A stretch of DNA of 64,000 nt from Dyadobacter sp. CECT 9275. GTDB lineage: Bacteria; Bacteroidota; Bacteroidia; Cytophagales; Spirosomataceae. Position 1 is the first letter of the stretch. Every line of letters begins with the position of its first letter. Both the position numbers and the translations under genes were made by a program. Shown in pieces: positions 53,069-61,800 of this stretch. A model generated the notes under the pieces. It was given only the letters and a program-made list of their open reading frames with translations. It ran no database searches and was not told the DNA's origin. Location: assembly GCF_907164905.1 (NCBI RefSeq), contig NZ_CAJRAF010000002.1:2418001-2482000 (forward strand), written 5' to 3'.

Positions 53069-56000
53069 TTATAAAGAAAGTTGAACACCAAAAGAAAGAA
53101 CTCTTTGAAGCGGATAGAATACCCCTACGTCGCCTGAGCCTGTAACCTCGGGATCAAAATTGCCCTTGAGTTTGGTATATTCCCACAGGTTCTGTCCGGT
53201 AACGTATAGCCTGGCATTGGAAAGTCTGATCTTCTTTATTGCTTTTAAAGGGACCGTGTAGCCAAGTGATATGTTTTTCAACCGCATATAAGCCGCACTT
53301 TGCAGGTAACGCGTTTGAGGCAGAATGTTAAAGGTTGAGCCCGCTTTATAAATCGGATAATATCCGCCCGGGTTCGCTGCCGACCAGGAATCCTGATATA
53401 CCTCTCTTGTTCCCACTGCAGCGGGGTTGTTGATAGCTCCCCAGAAATAACTTCCTGACGGTACAAAATCCCGCTTGCCAACACCCTGAATCAGTAGACT
53501 GAAGTCGAAGTTGAACCACGCCAGATTAGCCGTAATTCCGTACTGATACTTGGGAGTAAGGTTTCCTATGATCTTCTGATCTCCGGGATTGGCAACCGTA
53601 TTGGCCCCTCTGGTAATTACCCTGTCGCTGTTTAAATCGCGGTACTGCACGTCACCAGCACCCCATTTTCCGGAGTTCCCCAACTGGTCCTGGTTAGCAG
53701 CGCTGGTTACGTCACCGCTGCTGGTAAATATACCAGCGGATTCAAATCCCCAGATTTCTCCGATTTTTTGGCCAACATAGTTGTCTGTGATCAGCTTGTT
53801 GGGGTTGTTGTCAATCTTGGTAATGACTGCCTGGTAGTTGGACAGCACCACGCCCACATCATACCTTAGTTTATTAGGTAACTGGTCCGTCCATTTGGCA
53901 CTGAATTCAAAGCCGGTGGTCTGTAGGTCGGCTGCGTTGCGCTGGGGTACCGCGGTTCCCAGTACGGCGGGAAGCCGTCCCCCGGCTACCAGCATGCCAG
54001 CAGTAGTGCGCCTGTACCAGTCAAATCCAATATTGAGTTTCCCCCACAGATTCGCATCCGCCCCGAAATCCAGGGTGGATACTTTCTCCCAGGTCAGGTC
54101 CGGACTTACCAGCCCTGGCGCGGAAATACCCAGCGGAAGCGTACCGCCCAGTATATGAGAAACCTGCGGTGTAATACCAAACAGTGAAATGTAAGGAAAG
54201 TTACCATCCACCAGCTGATTACCGAGGCTGCCATAGGAGGCTCTCAGCTTCAGATCATGCAGTACGGGCGAAAGTGGCTTCATGAACTTCTCCTTTGAGA
54301 TGCGCCAGCCCGCAGATACCGAAGGGAAAAAGCCAAAGCGCCGCCCTGCGGGGAATCGTGAGGTTCCGTCGTACCGGCTGTTAAATTCCACCAGGTATTT
54401 CCCCATGTAGTCGTAATTCAGACGGGCAAAAACGCCCCGGATCGCCCAGGAAGTCTCTACATCGGTGGTAGTGGTGGTTCCTGTGGCCAGATTGAAAACC
54501 GGGACACCTCCACTGACGAGGTCCTGCTTCCTGACAATTGAGCCGGTAAGATTATACCACTCCTGGTTGTAACCCACCAGTGCCGACAGCGAATGTTTCC
54601 CTGCCAATACGGTATTGTAATCTGCATAGAGGTTCCCGGCGAAATAATCCGATGAATTGAAATCTCTCTGAATAAAAGATGGAGAGGTTCCGGATATCTG
54701 AGTGATCCAGGTATCCCTGATATAAGGGAACGCCACCTGATTTTCCTTGAGCGTCTGACGAAGCGCAGTGTATGAGAAATTTCCGCTGACCTTAAGGCCG
54801 TCTATCACTTCCGCCTCCGCGTTGACAGCATATACGCCCGTGGACGACTTATTGATCTTCCTGGACCCGCTTTCTAAAAAATTCACGAAACTCTCCGTTG
54901 CAATGCCCTCTCCCACCGGTGAACCTGCCGGGGTTTTGGCCGGAAATAGTACCTGAGGCTCACCGCGGGTCATCTGTTCCCACCAGTCCGACCCCTTGTT
55001 CGGATATTTGTGGGGTTCATCGTAACTGGTGTTAACGTAATTGACCTTTGCCCCTACCTTAAACCATTCGGTGAGGTCAGTGGTAACATTGGTTGTGAAA
55101 TTATATCTTTTGAACACATCCGTGGATGTTTTAAATAACCCGTTCTGGTTCAGGAAACCACCCGAAACATAGTATGAGGTTTTGTCGTTTCCGCCGTTCA
55201 GATTAAGGGTATGACTTTGCCCCGGCGCCCACATTTGCACCATATCCTTAATTACGTTGGGTGATGCGTTCCAGAAGATCTTTCCGTTGGGCAGCATGTG
55301 GTAACTGGGATTGTTGACGGGATCGCGCTGGTAATCTTTCACCCAACCGATCTGTTCGTCGGCGTATTTTTGGGTACCATTTAAGTTTTTTTGTGCTACA
55401 TTCTGTGATTCCAGGTATTCGCTGGTGCTCAGCAGATCGGGCAGGTACGTAGGCTTGTTAAATTGCATGCTTCCGGAATAGCTGATCTGCGGCTTACGAT
55501 CCTTTCTGCCCTTTTTAGTGGTAACCAGGATCACCCCAAATGCTCCCCGGGCGCCATAAATTGCTGCAGAGGCCGCGTCTTTCAGCACCGTGATGCTCTC
55601 TACATCCGCGGGATTCAGCAGGTTGATGTCCATCTGAATGCCATCGACCAGAATTAGTGCCCCTCCGCCACTCAGTGAGGTAGTACCCCGAATATTGAAA
55701 GTTGGATTGGCGTTGGGATTTCCATCGGGATTGGTGACATTCAAATTGGGAATTAATCCCTGCAAAGCCTGTCCAAGTTTAACAACAGGCCTGCTGACCA
55801 ATGCCTCGCCGCTTACCTGGGCAATTGCGCCCGTAACGTTCTCTCTTTTTTTGGTACCGTACCCTACAACAATGACCTCGTTCAACAGGCTCTGGTCTGC
55901 AGGGAGGTCGATATTTATTTCAGAAAACAGTCCCACAGCCTTTTCTGTTGTTTTGTAACCTACAAAGGAAAAAATCAGTACCGACTCCGGGCCGTCAACA

Positions 56001-56566
56001 CTGATCTGATACTTGCCCTCGGCGTCCGTCGTAGTACCCTTTGCAGTACCTTTGATCACGATACTTACACCAGGCAAACCTTCTCCCTTTTCATCTCTTA
56101 CCCGACCTTTTACCACGACATCAACAAATGGTTTCCCATTCTCTGATGCCTGGTCCTGCGCTTTGTCAGAAGGGAGAGGCTCGCTACGGGCATCGGCTGC
56201 TGGTCGCTCGCTCCTGCTGATGATGATCAGATCCTCAGAAAGGCGGTACTTCAGAGCAAGAGGAATGAGTATTTCATCCAGCACTTTATTAAGAGGTTCA
56301 TTTTTTACCTTCAGCGTCACCTTCCTGTGAGAGCGGATCAGCCGTGCACTATAGACAAACCGAGCCTTGACCTGCTGTTCTATCTGCCCCAGCACGTTGT
56401 CTACGTTCTGGTTCTGGACATGCAGCGTTACCTTTTGACTTAACAGTGCCTGGGCATTGCCTTCTGTTGCATACGCGTTCCCCAGCAAACAGATAAGCAG
56501 AAGAAACTGGGTAACTGACAGGCGCATAAGGTGAATAAATAATTGAACCCGATAAAATTTTTGCAT
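53069..56566 (-). CDS. STN-domain SusC/RagA-family TonB-dependent receptor
   Basis: A 1165-residue SusC transporter with signalling function. I start at ATG 56566; the frame is open upstream only to a TTG at 56647, and another ATG (56527) is just before the hydrophobic signal core. An STN domain (about 45-120: V-T-L-H-V-Q-N-Q-N-V-D-N-V-L) precedes the carboxypeptidase-like domain, the V-I-V-V-G-Y-G-T-K signature, the plug (I-R-G-T-T-S-L-S-G-G-G, K-D-A-A-S-A-A-I-Y-G-A-R-G) and the barrel. The STN domain would contact the FecR protein encoded at 56774. The 207-base leader between the two genes has two hairpins. Confidence 0.95.
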   Translation of the reverse strand: MQKFYRVQLFIHLMRLSVTQFLLLICLLGNAYATEGNAQALLSQKVTLHVQNQNVDNVLGQIEQQVKARFVYSARLIRSHRKVTLKVKNEPLNKVLDEILIPLALKYRLSEDLIIISRSERPAADARSEPLPSDKAQDQASENGKPFVDVVVKGRVRDEKGEGLPGVSIVIKGTAKGTTTDAEGKYQISVDGPESVLIFSFVGYKTTEKAVGLFSEINIDLPADQSLLNEVIVVGYGTKKRENVTGAIAQVSGEALVSRPVVKLGQALQGLIPNLNVTNPDGNPNANPTFNIRGTTSLSGGGALILVDGIQMDINLLNPADVESITVLKDAASAAIYGARGAFGVILVTTKKGRKDRKPQISYSGSMQFNKPTYLPDLLSTSEYLESQNVAQKNLNGTQKYADEQIGWVKDYQRDPVNNPSYHMLPNGKIFWNASPNVIKDMVQMWAPGQSHTLNLNGGNDKTSYYVSGGFLNQNGLFKTSTDVFKRYNFTTNVTTDLTEWFKVGAKVNYVNTSYDEPHKYPNKGSDWWEQMTRGEPQVLFPAKTPAGSPVGEGIATESFVNFLESGSRKINKSSTGVYAVNAEAEVIDGLKVSGNFSYTALRQTLKENQVAFPYIRDTWITQISGTSPSFIQRDFNSSDYFAGNLYADYNTVLAGKHSLSALVGYNQEWYNLTGSIVRKQDLVSGGVPVFNLATGTTTTTDVETSWAIRGVFARLNYDYMGKYLVEFNSRYDGTSRFPAGRRFGFFPSVSAGWRISKEKFMKPLSPVLHDLKLRASYGSLGNQLVDGNFPYISLFGITPQVSHILGGTLPLGISAPGLVSPDLTWEKVSTLDFGADANLWGKLNIGFDWYRRTTAGMLVAGGRLPAVLGTAVPQRNAADLQTTGFEFSAKWTDQLPNKLRYDVGVVLSNYQAVITKIDNNPNKLITDNYVGQKIGEIWGFESAGIFTSSGDVTSAANQDQLGNSGKWGAGDVQYRDLNSDRVITRGANTVANPGDQKIIGNLTPKYQYGITANLAWFNFDFSLLIQGVGKRDFVPSGSYFWGAINNPAAVGTREVYQDSWSAANPGGYYPIYKAGSTFNILPQTRYLQSAAYMRLKNISLGYTVPLKAIKKIRLSNARLYVTGQNLWEYTKLKGNFDPEVTGSGDVGVFYPLQRVLSFGVQLSL

Positions 56567-56612
56567 AGATTTACTTCGTTTTATGAATGAGAAATTGGTA
56601 AAACAATCCCAC

Positions 56613-56632
56613 CATCCTTTTTTGTAAGGATG
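56613..56632. repeat. Short hairpin in SusC leader
   Basis: CATCCTT (56613-56619) pairs with AAGGATG (56626-56632) around a six-base loop, within the leader between fecR and susC on the minus strand, about 47 bases before the chosen susC ATG. Confidence 0.5.
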
Positions 56633-56668
56633 TTTTGATTTGAGCAATCTCGATGGGATGAAATCAGG

Positions 56669-56693
56669 GCCGGTATGTTCGTAGCATACCGGC
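56669..56693. promoter_or_regulatory. Hairpin between fecR and STN-susC
   Basis: GCCGGTATG (56669-56677) pairs with CATACCGGC (56685-56693) around TTCGTAG. A T-run follows on the plus strand only (56696-56702), so on the coding (minus) strand it lacks a terminator tail. It lies in the 207-bp fecR-susC gap, where a processing site, attenuator or susC-specific promoter would be expected. Confidence 0.6.
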
Positions 56694-56773
56694 TCCTTTT
56701 TTAAGCGATTAAAAGGTAAGCTGGGAGTCGGTCATATAAGGGTAGTAAAGGTTTAGGATTTGTCAGTATCTTT

Positions 56774-57886
56774 TTAATTTAAGCAGCTATTACCATAAAT
56801 GATGATTTTGCCGTCCAGTACCTCGTACTTGGCTTCAATGGCTTCACAAATCACGTTAAGCTTTTCAAGCAATGGTTGGTTGGACAAAGTGGCCGTGATA
56901 GGACAGTCGGAAATCAGATCAGCATCGAAAATGATATCCACCTGATATGCATTTTTCAGATCATTAAGCACATCCTTGACCGGCGTGTTATTGTAATCGA
57001 ATCGGGAAACCTTAACACCGCCAGGTACAACGGCCGGAGCATCACTGAGCGTTTTGACCATCCGGTCCCCATCAGCATTCAGAACGATCTTCTGATTGGG
57101 TGTTACCACAATGCCGTTTGATTCATTTTGGGTACCAGATGCCGACTTTTCGAAGTCATCCTTCCTGAAAACCGATACCTTTCCTTCCCTTACCTCTACC
57201 GAAATCTCCTGATCGCCCTTTAATGCCCTGACAATGAAACTGGTACCTAACACCCGTGTTACCAGCTTGTGCGTATAAACCAGAAATGGGCGGTCAATAT
57301 CTTTTGTAATTTTGAAATAAGCCTCCCCTGAAAGGTACACTTCGCGCTTTTCCTCCGAAAAGGCAGGAGGAATACTCAGGCTTGCATTGGGCTCAAGAAC
57401 AGCTACACTCCCGTCGTAAAGATGTATGGTTTGCTTGGAGGAAGTACGATTAACCTTTTCTACTAACGACTTCCCTTTTGTCAGTCCGGTATACTGTGTC
57501 CCCGGCGTAGCCTGCAGCACATACCAAACCGCAAGGCCGCAAGCCGCTACCAGCACAGACGCAGCCGCTGCCCAGATCCATGATTTTTTGCTCTTGAAAG
57601 AATCTTCACCGGCAGAGGCACTCCTTTGTTTTTTATCCTCCAGTATCCGCGTAATCAAACCGGTAATCTCTGACGCAATTTCATCATCGCTGATGTGGGT
57701 ACCGTAGCGTACGTATATTCCTTGCAGCAATATACGAGCCTCGCTGATTTCAGAAGCCTGCTGGGGAAATTCCGCGATGTAGCTGTTCCAGAAGGCCACC
57801 TGGGAAGCCGTTCCGTACCGGACCCATCCCTGGAAGTCTGCATCCAAAACGAAATCCTCTACACAGTAATCTTGGTACCTGTTCAT
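56774..57886 (-). CDS. FecR-family anti-sigma factor
   Basis: A 370-residue FecR protein. It has a cytoplasmic N-terminal part (1-95) that should hold the sigma factor encoded at 57997, a transmembrane helix (about 97-119; W-I-W-A-A-A-A-S-V-L-V), a FecR domain (about 130-240; L-Y-D-G-S-V-A-V-L-E-P-N, G-E-A-Y-F-K-I-T) and a C-terminal DUF4974 (about 290-370; V-S-R-F-D-Y-N-N-T-P-V-K-D-V). It pairs with the STN domain of the downstream SusC. Gene order sigma-FecR-SusC-SusD-sulfatase mirrors the plus-strand locus at 28781. Confidence 0.93.
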   Translation of the reverse strand: MNRYQDYCVEDFVLDADFQGWVRYGTASQVAFWNSYIAEFPQQASEISEARILLQGIYVRYGTHISDDEIASEITGLITRILEDKKQRSASAGEDSFKSKKSWIWAAAASVLVAACGLAVWYVLQATPGTQYTGLTKGKSLVEKVNRTSSKQTIHLYDGSVAVLEPNASLSIPPAFSEEKREVYLSGEAYFKITKDIDRPFLVYTHKLVTRVLGTSFIVRALKGDQEISVEVREGKVSVFRKDDFEKSASGTQNESNGIVVTPNQKIVLNADGDRMVKTLSDAPAVVPGGVKVSRFDYNNTPVKDVLNDLKNAYQVDIIFDADLISDCPITATLSNQPLLEKLNVICEAIEAKYEVLDGKIIIYGNSCLN

Positions 57887-57996
57887 GATTGATATGCTTG
57901 CTACCTATACATAGGCAGCCCTGCGGGGATCATAATCAAAAAAATATTATTTTTTTAAAATAGAGATTCCGACCCCTCATCCGGGAGACTGTTTGT

Positions 57997-58554
57997 CTAA
58001 ATCCGATCTTTCAATTCTTTGATCGAACGGTATAACAGATTGGCAGCGGCCTGCCTTGAAATGGACATCACCTGCGCAATAGACTCATTGTCCAGGTTTT
58101 CATAAAACTTAAGGTAGATAATTTCCTGTTGCCGTTTGGGTAAAAGCGGAAGATGATGATTGATCAGCCGGACCTTTTCGGCGTTAGATTCAAACTCTAT
58201 GATTTTTTGCTCAATGGACAGGTCTCCGTCATCGGTTTCGAAGTCGAGTTCTCCTTCGTCCGAAATCCAGTTCCGCCTGCTGCTCTCACGGTGTATTTTT
58301 CTGCGAAGGGATTTGAGCAGGTAAAATTTAACGAAATCGGTTTCGCCAATCGTTTCCCTTTTACTCCACAGTTCAAAATAAAGGTCCTGAATACAATCTT
58401 TCACAAACTCCCGGTCGCGGGAAAATTTCGTCCCATAAGTAAACAGGCTTCGATAGTACTTCCGGGCAATTTCGCCAAAAGCATTTTCATCACCACTCCT
58501 GAAGTAGTTCCACAATACGTTGTCGTCAGAAGCAGACTCATCGAATTTTGCCAT
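57997..58554 (-). CDS. ECF RNA polymerase sigma factor (PUL-associated)
   Basis: A 185-residue two-domain sigma factor: region 2 (about 20-90; F-G-E-I-A-R-K-Y-Y-R-S-L-F, V-K-D-C-I-Q-D-L-Y-F-E-L-W) and region 4 (about 130-183; L-L-P-K-R-Q-Q-E-I-I-Y-L-K-F, S-I-A-Q-V-M-S-I-S-R-Q-A-A). It begins the minus-strand locus that ends with the sulfatase and is separated from the FecR gene by 110 bases. The ATG at 58554 is the only good start. Confidence 0.94.
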   Translation of the reverse strand: MAKFDESASDDNVLWNYFRSGDENAFGEIARKYYRSLFTYGTKFSRDREFVKDCIQDLYFELWSKRETIGETDFVKFYLLKSLRRKIHRESSRRNWISDEGELDFETDDGDLSIEQKIIEFESNAEKVRLINHHLPLLPKRQQEIIYLKFYENLDNESIAQVMSISRQAAANLLYRSIKELKDRI

Positions 58555-58921
58555 TTATAATGACTGGCTGTTAAAATACAGGGTACAATTTTACCTTTAT
58601 TTTTTTCATTTTGTAAATTAATCCTGGATTGTACCACTCTTCCCCGTCAAGCCCAGCATGTTTCAGTTCAGAAGCTTTACAAACCCAAGGTTCTGAATAC
58701 GGCCCATGAACGAAGGGATTACCCTGGTACAGGAGCAGGAAAATATGCCCTTTGGACCTGCTCATTTAATTTTAAGGTTCGGTCAATTTTTATCAAAACC
58801 AATTATTAAATTTGGATACAGGTAACTCCCGACTGCCATACTGTTTCATGCTCAAAAGGCAACAGAGCCAAATGGAACAGAACATCCTGAGAACGAACAC
58901 CTCTGAAAACAACGTGTTGCA
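58555..58921. other. Divergent regulatory region, sigma / AraC gene
   Basis: The 367 bases between the ECF sigma gene (minus) and the second AraC gene (plus) contain a 64-codon minus-strand frame (58571-58765) with an ATG but no recognised features and no support from context. I treat it as non-coding. The two promoters must lie here. Confidence 0.5.
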
Positions 58922-59743
58922 ATGATACTAAAGCGCATCCTGCCAAGACCAGAACTGGTTCATCTCATTGACACTTTCTGGGTTTTTGAAAACGATTTTG
59001 GAGTACCTACGGACGACAGCCGAGTAATTGCTCCGAATGGCAAGGCTAAGTTTATTTATTCCTACCGCAATGGCCTGTCCACGGTAGAAAACGGTATCCA
59101 GACAGACTACAAAGAACAGGATATTTTCTTCATCGGCATCTGGGACAGACCTGTCACGCTGGTTTCAAAATCCCGGGCCACCGGAACAATTGGCATAGAA
59201 CTTACTCCAAACGGACTGCACCGCTTTACAAGATTATCAGCTTCCGAAGTTTCCAACAGAATACACAGCTTTTCTGACATATATGGCGCGGCAGGCCAAA
59301 ACCTTTTGGAACGACTTTCAAATACGCAGAATCTGGAGGAAAAAATTACAGAGTTGCAAAACTTTCTAGTTGCTATTATCCAGTCGACTAATAGAAACAA
59401 TGCGTTGATTGACGATTCGGTACGCCTGATCCAAAACGCCTCGGGCCTGTATACAATCAAAGACCTCGTAGATAAATCAGGGTACTCCAAACGCTACCTG
59501 GATATGCTTTTCAAGGATCACCTGGGCATTTCTCCCAAAACCTATGCAGGTATAGTCAGGTTTCAGTCCTTCTATGATTTGTGGGCCAATACGGAACAGA
59601 CAGACTTCTACAAGGACAGTTTATACGAATTGTATTATGATCAGGCCCACTTCATCAAAGAGTTCAAAAGATTTACCGGGCACACGCCATGGCGTTATGC
59701 CAATTTGAAGAATGACTTCGGGAAAATATTTTACCGAAGGTGA
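58922..59743 (+). CDS. AraC-family regulator with DUF6597-type sensor
   Basis: A 273-residue regulator. The N-terminal part (about 5-110) has the pattern L-V-H-L-I-D-T-F-W-V-F and I-A-P-N-G-K-A-K-F-I-Y-S-Y, typical of the DUF6597 sensor. The C-terminal AraC domain (about 165-265) has Y-T-I-K-D-L-V-D-K-S-G-Y-S-K-R-Y-L and Y-Y-D-Q-A-H-F-I-K-E-F-K-R-F-T-G-H-T-P. Two following genes are close enough to be one operon: DUF4287/DUF5655 (its domain start is 69 bases on) and a small membrane protein. The effector is unknown. Confidence 0.92.
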   Translation: MILKRILPRPELVHLIDTFWVFENDFGVPTDDSRVIAPNGKAKFIYSYRNGLSTVENGIQTDYKEQDIFFIGIWDRPVTLVSKSRATGTIGIELTPNGLHRFTRLSASEVSNRIHSFSDIYGAAGQNLLERLSNTQNLEEKITELQNFLVAIIQSTNRNNALIDDSVRLIQNASGLYTIKDLVDKSGYSKRYLDMLFKDHLGISPKTYAGIVRFQSFYDLWANTEQTDFYKDSLYELYYDQAHFIKEFKRFTGHTPWRYANLKNDFGKIFYRR

Positions 59744-59811
59744 TTATTTCCCTTTTTTACAATTTAATGCTTTCAGCCGCTGCTACTTTTGTTTTAAACA
59801 AATCAAAACGC

Positions 59812-60366
59812 ATGGACAAAGTAACAGCTGAAACAATGGCGGCCAATCTGTTAACAAACACAGGTAAAAGCCTGGCGGAATGGGCAGATTTCGCGAAGAA
59901 AAACAACAAAGGCAAGCACGGCGAAAGTGTAAAATGGCTGAAAGAAAATTTCGGTTTGGGTCTGTTTTTTGCGGATCTGATCGTGCACAGAGCCAATGGG
60001 ACCGATGCGGGTTCTTTTACAGATGACCAACTGATAACAAAGCAGTACCAGGGCAAGGAGCACCTGAGAGCCATATATGACACCCTCATTTCGCAGATTA
60101 CATCTTTCGGTTCCGACATTGAAATAGCCCCGAAAAAAGGGTACGTCAGTCTGAGGCGGAAAAAGCAGTTTGCCTGTCTGAAACCGGCTACAAAAACGCG
60201 ATTTGAGATTGAGCTGATCCTCAAAGGCCAGCCCGCTACTCCATTACTTGAAGCCATTACAGGGGCTGGGGTCATGTGCACACATAAGATAAAAATTGAG
60301 AAAGCAAGTGAAATAAACATTGAGATGATTAACTGGATTAAACTCGCCTATAGCAAAGCAAATTAA
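59812..60366 (+). CDS. DUF4287/DUF5655 domain protein
   Basis: A 184-residue protein with an N-terminal DUF4287 (about 1-65; G-K-S-L-A-E-W, K-W-L-K-E-N-F-G-L-G) and a C-terminal DUF5655 (about 85-175; a basic, nuclease-like alpha/beta domain with K-K-G-Y-V-S-L-R-R-K-K-Q-F). The function is not established; DUF5655 is distantly related to the restriction-endonuclease-like or transporter-associated group, which I cannot confirm here. I start at ATG 59812, where the domain begins; a GTG at 59740 overlapping the AraC stop by four bases is possible and would add a hydrophobic N-terminus. The next gene starts at the base after its stop. Confidence 0.8.
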   Translation: MDKVTAETMAANLLTNTGKSLAEWADFAKKNNKGKHGESVKWLKENFGLGLFFADLIVHRANGTDAGSFTDDQLITKQYQGKEHLRAIYDTLISQITSFGSDIEIAPKKGYVSLRRKKQFACLKPATKTRFEIELILKGQPATPLLEAITGAGVMCTHKIKIEKASEINIEMINWIKLAYSKAN

Positions 60367-60801
60367 ATGATCAAGCCAGCAACATTACTAAGGATAGCGG
60401 CAGGGTGTCTCCTGTTCTTTGCAGTCGGACATAGTGCCGGACATTTGGCCAGGCATCGGGTGACGGACCCGAAAGCTAAAGAGGTAATCCGCTATATGAC
60501 AGAAAACAAATTTGACATGTTTGGTCAAATGCGCAGCTATGACGAGAACTACACCGGAATGAGTTTCAATCTCATTCTTACACTACTATGCCTTGCCTGC
60601 ATACTCTGGATATTATCTTTCCAGGCTGAGAAACAACCAGTTCTAACTCGAAATATTCTGATACCGGTTACCATCTGTATCCTAGGTTTTGGTGTGACAA
60701 GTTTTCTGTATTTTTTTATGCTGCCTGCCCTGACCTGTCTAGCGGCATCAGTTTCCATGTTGTTGTGCATTGTGTACCTTTCAAGAATCCGCAGCATGTG
60801 A
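60367..60801 (+). CDS. Small four-helix membrane protein (LIC_13387-like)
   Basis: A 144-residue inner-membrane protein with four hydrophobic helices (about 7-27, 62-85, 95-115 and 118-138). The motif G-H-S-A-G-H-L near residue 21 in the first helix and M-F-G-Q-M-R-S-Y-D-E-N-Y-T-G-M-S near 50-65 match a family I recall as LIC_13387. The function is not known. It follows the DUF4287/DUF5655 gene with no gap (TAA directly before ATG). A terminator (60868-60905) closes the unit. Confidence 0.7.
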   Translation: MIKPATLLRIAAGCLLFFAVGHSAGHLARHRVTDPKAKEVIRYMTENKFDMFGQMRSYDENYTGMSFNLILTLLCLACILWILSFQAEKQPVLTRNILIPVTICILGFGVTSFLYFFMLPALTCLAASVSMLLCIVYLSRIRSM

Positions 60802-60867
60802 AACGAAGGGTATAGATTGTCAGCATAGGACAGGCTTTACATCATAAAATTTTCTAAAAAAAGGGCT

Positions 60868-60905
60868 CTGCTCCTGACATACTGTTGTCAGGAGCAGGAT
60901 TTATT
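60868..60905 (+). terminator. Rho-independent terminator
   Basis: CTGCTCCTGACA (60868-60879) pairs with its exact complement (60886-60897) around TACTGT, and T-rich sequence follows. It ends the AraC-DUF4287-membrane protein unit. Confidence 0.82.
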
Positions 60906-60933
60906 TTTGGTCCTCATTTAAAAGACCGATAAA

Positions 60934-61356
60934 ATGAATCTAGTATCCATTCGCATCATTACAGCGCAGATTGATCGCTTAATACCGTTTTATGCAGAAA
61001 TCACGCAGGCTTCTATTAAACAGTATACCCCTGACTTTGCGGAACTAAAGACGAAAACCGCCACGCTGGCTATAGGCAGTACCAGAACATTACAGTTTTT
61101 CGGTGGTGAAAGTGTCGCCCAGGCGGGTGAAAACCATAGCGCCATCATCGAATTTATGGTAGACGATGTTGAGAAGGAATATGAGAGGCTGAGCGATTTT
61201 CTTCAGCCCTATATCGTTCAAAAACCAACCATGATGCCCTGGGGGAATAAATCTCTTTTGTTCCGTGACCCCGATGGCAATCTGGTAAACCTGTTTACAC
61301 CAGCGACCTCGGAAGCGATCCAAAAATTCGCGACAGATCCCCACGCAGCGTCCTGA
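60934..61356 (+). CDS. VOC-family (glyoxalase/bleomycin-resistance fold) protein
   Basis: A 140-residue single vicinal-oxygen-chelate domain: I-P-F-Y-A-E-I-T near residue 17, H-S-A-I-I-E-F-M-V-D-D-V near 68 and L-F-R-D-P-D-G-N-L-V-N-L near 109-120. The last is the typical VOC C-terminal metal-site strand, although the exact metal ligands (His/Glu) are only partly present: H68 and E73 are candidates. VOC proteins include dioxygenases, isomerases and drug-binding proteins, and the specific role is not shown. It has its own short upstream region after the terminator. Confidence 0.88.
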   Translation: MNLVSIRIITAQIDRLIPFYAEITQASIKQYTPDFAELKTKTATLAIGSTRTLQFFGGESVAQAGENHSAIIEFMVDDVEKEYERLSDFLQPYIVQKPTMMPWGNKSLLFRDPDGNLVNLFTPATSEAIQKFATDPHAAS

Positions 61357-61800
61357 TATCCCATACTCTCGCGTCCTCTGAAAAGATGTTTTTTTACTAT
61401 ACTAAATATAGTAACTATTGGGATTTCTTCCTTAATCACCGGACTTTTGCGCCAAAGATTAATTATCCGGTTAATAAATTTTCAATTTACCTCCAGACAC
61501 CACTTCAACGCCCCGGCCAGCCTGGGGCGTTTGTGATCTCCCACCAGGCCATATTTTTAATCTTTGCTGCTTTGGGCTGGTTGCCAATAGTATAGATCCG
61601 TGCATTTTTCCCGCAGCAACCTAAAGGGCAAACTGCCTTCTTTGGTCTCCTCAACCTCTGGTATCAGTTATAAACAGGCGGTTTCATATTAAGTCTTCGG
61701 CCAACCAGTATCTCTTGCAAGGTATGTTTAAAATTTAGTATTAAATTGCGAATGGTACTTTATCAACCAATAATATGATTTATTTTAAACCATTACACGT
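61357..61800. other. Intergenic region before a fourth SusC
   Basis: The 444 bases hold no supported gene. A 69-codon plus-strand frame at 61386 has no family match and poor composition. An inverted repeat (61507-61531) may end the VOC transcript. The promoter of the SusC gene must lie in the last 150 bases, which are AT-rich. Confidence 0.55.
61507..61531. terminator. GC-rich hairpin, possible terminator
   Basis: AACGCCCC (61507-61514) pairs with GGGGCGTT (61524-61531) around a nine-base loop. The T-run is weak. It lies 150 bases after the VOC stop. Confidence 0.5.

Noticed and set aside
58571..58765. 64-codon minus-strand frame upstream of the sigma gene
   Set aside because: ATG present but no family, no context and overlapping the expected promoter region.
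59757..60320. 187-codon minus-strand frame opposite DUF4287/DUF5655 gene
   Set aside because: Antisense to a recognised domain protein, with no support.
61386..61595. 69-codon plus-strand frame before the fourth SusC
   Set aside because: Covers the GC-rich hairpin and has low-complexity aromatic residues. No match.
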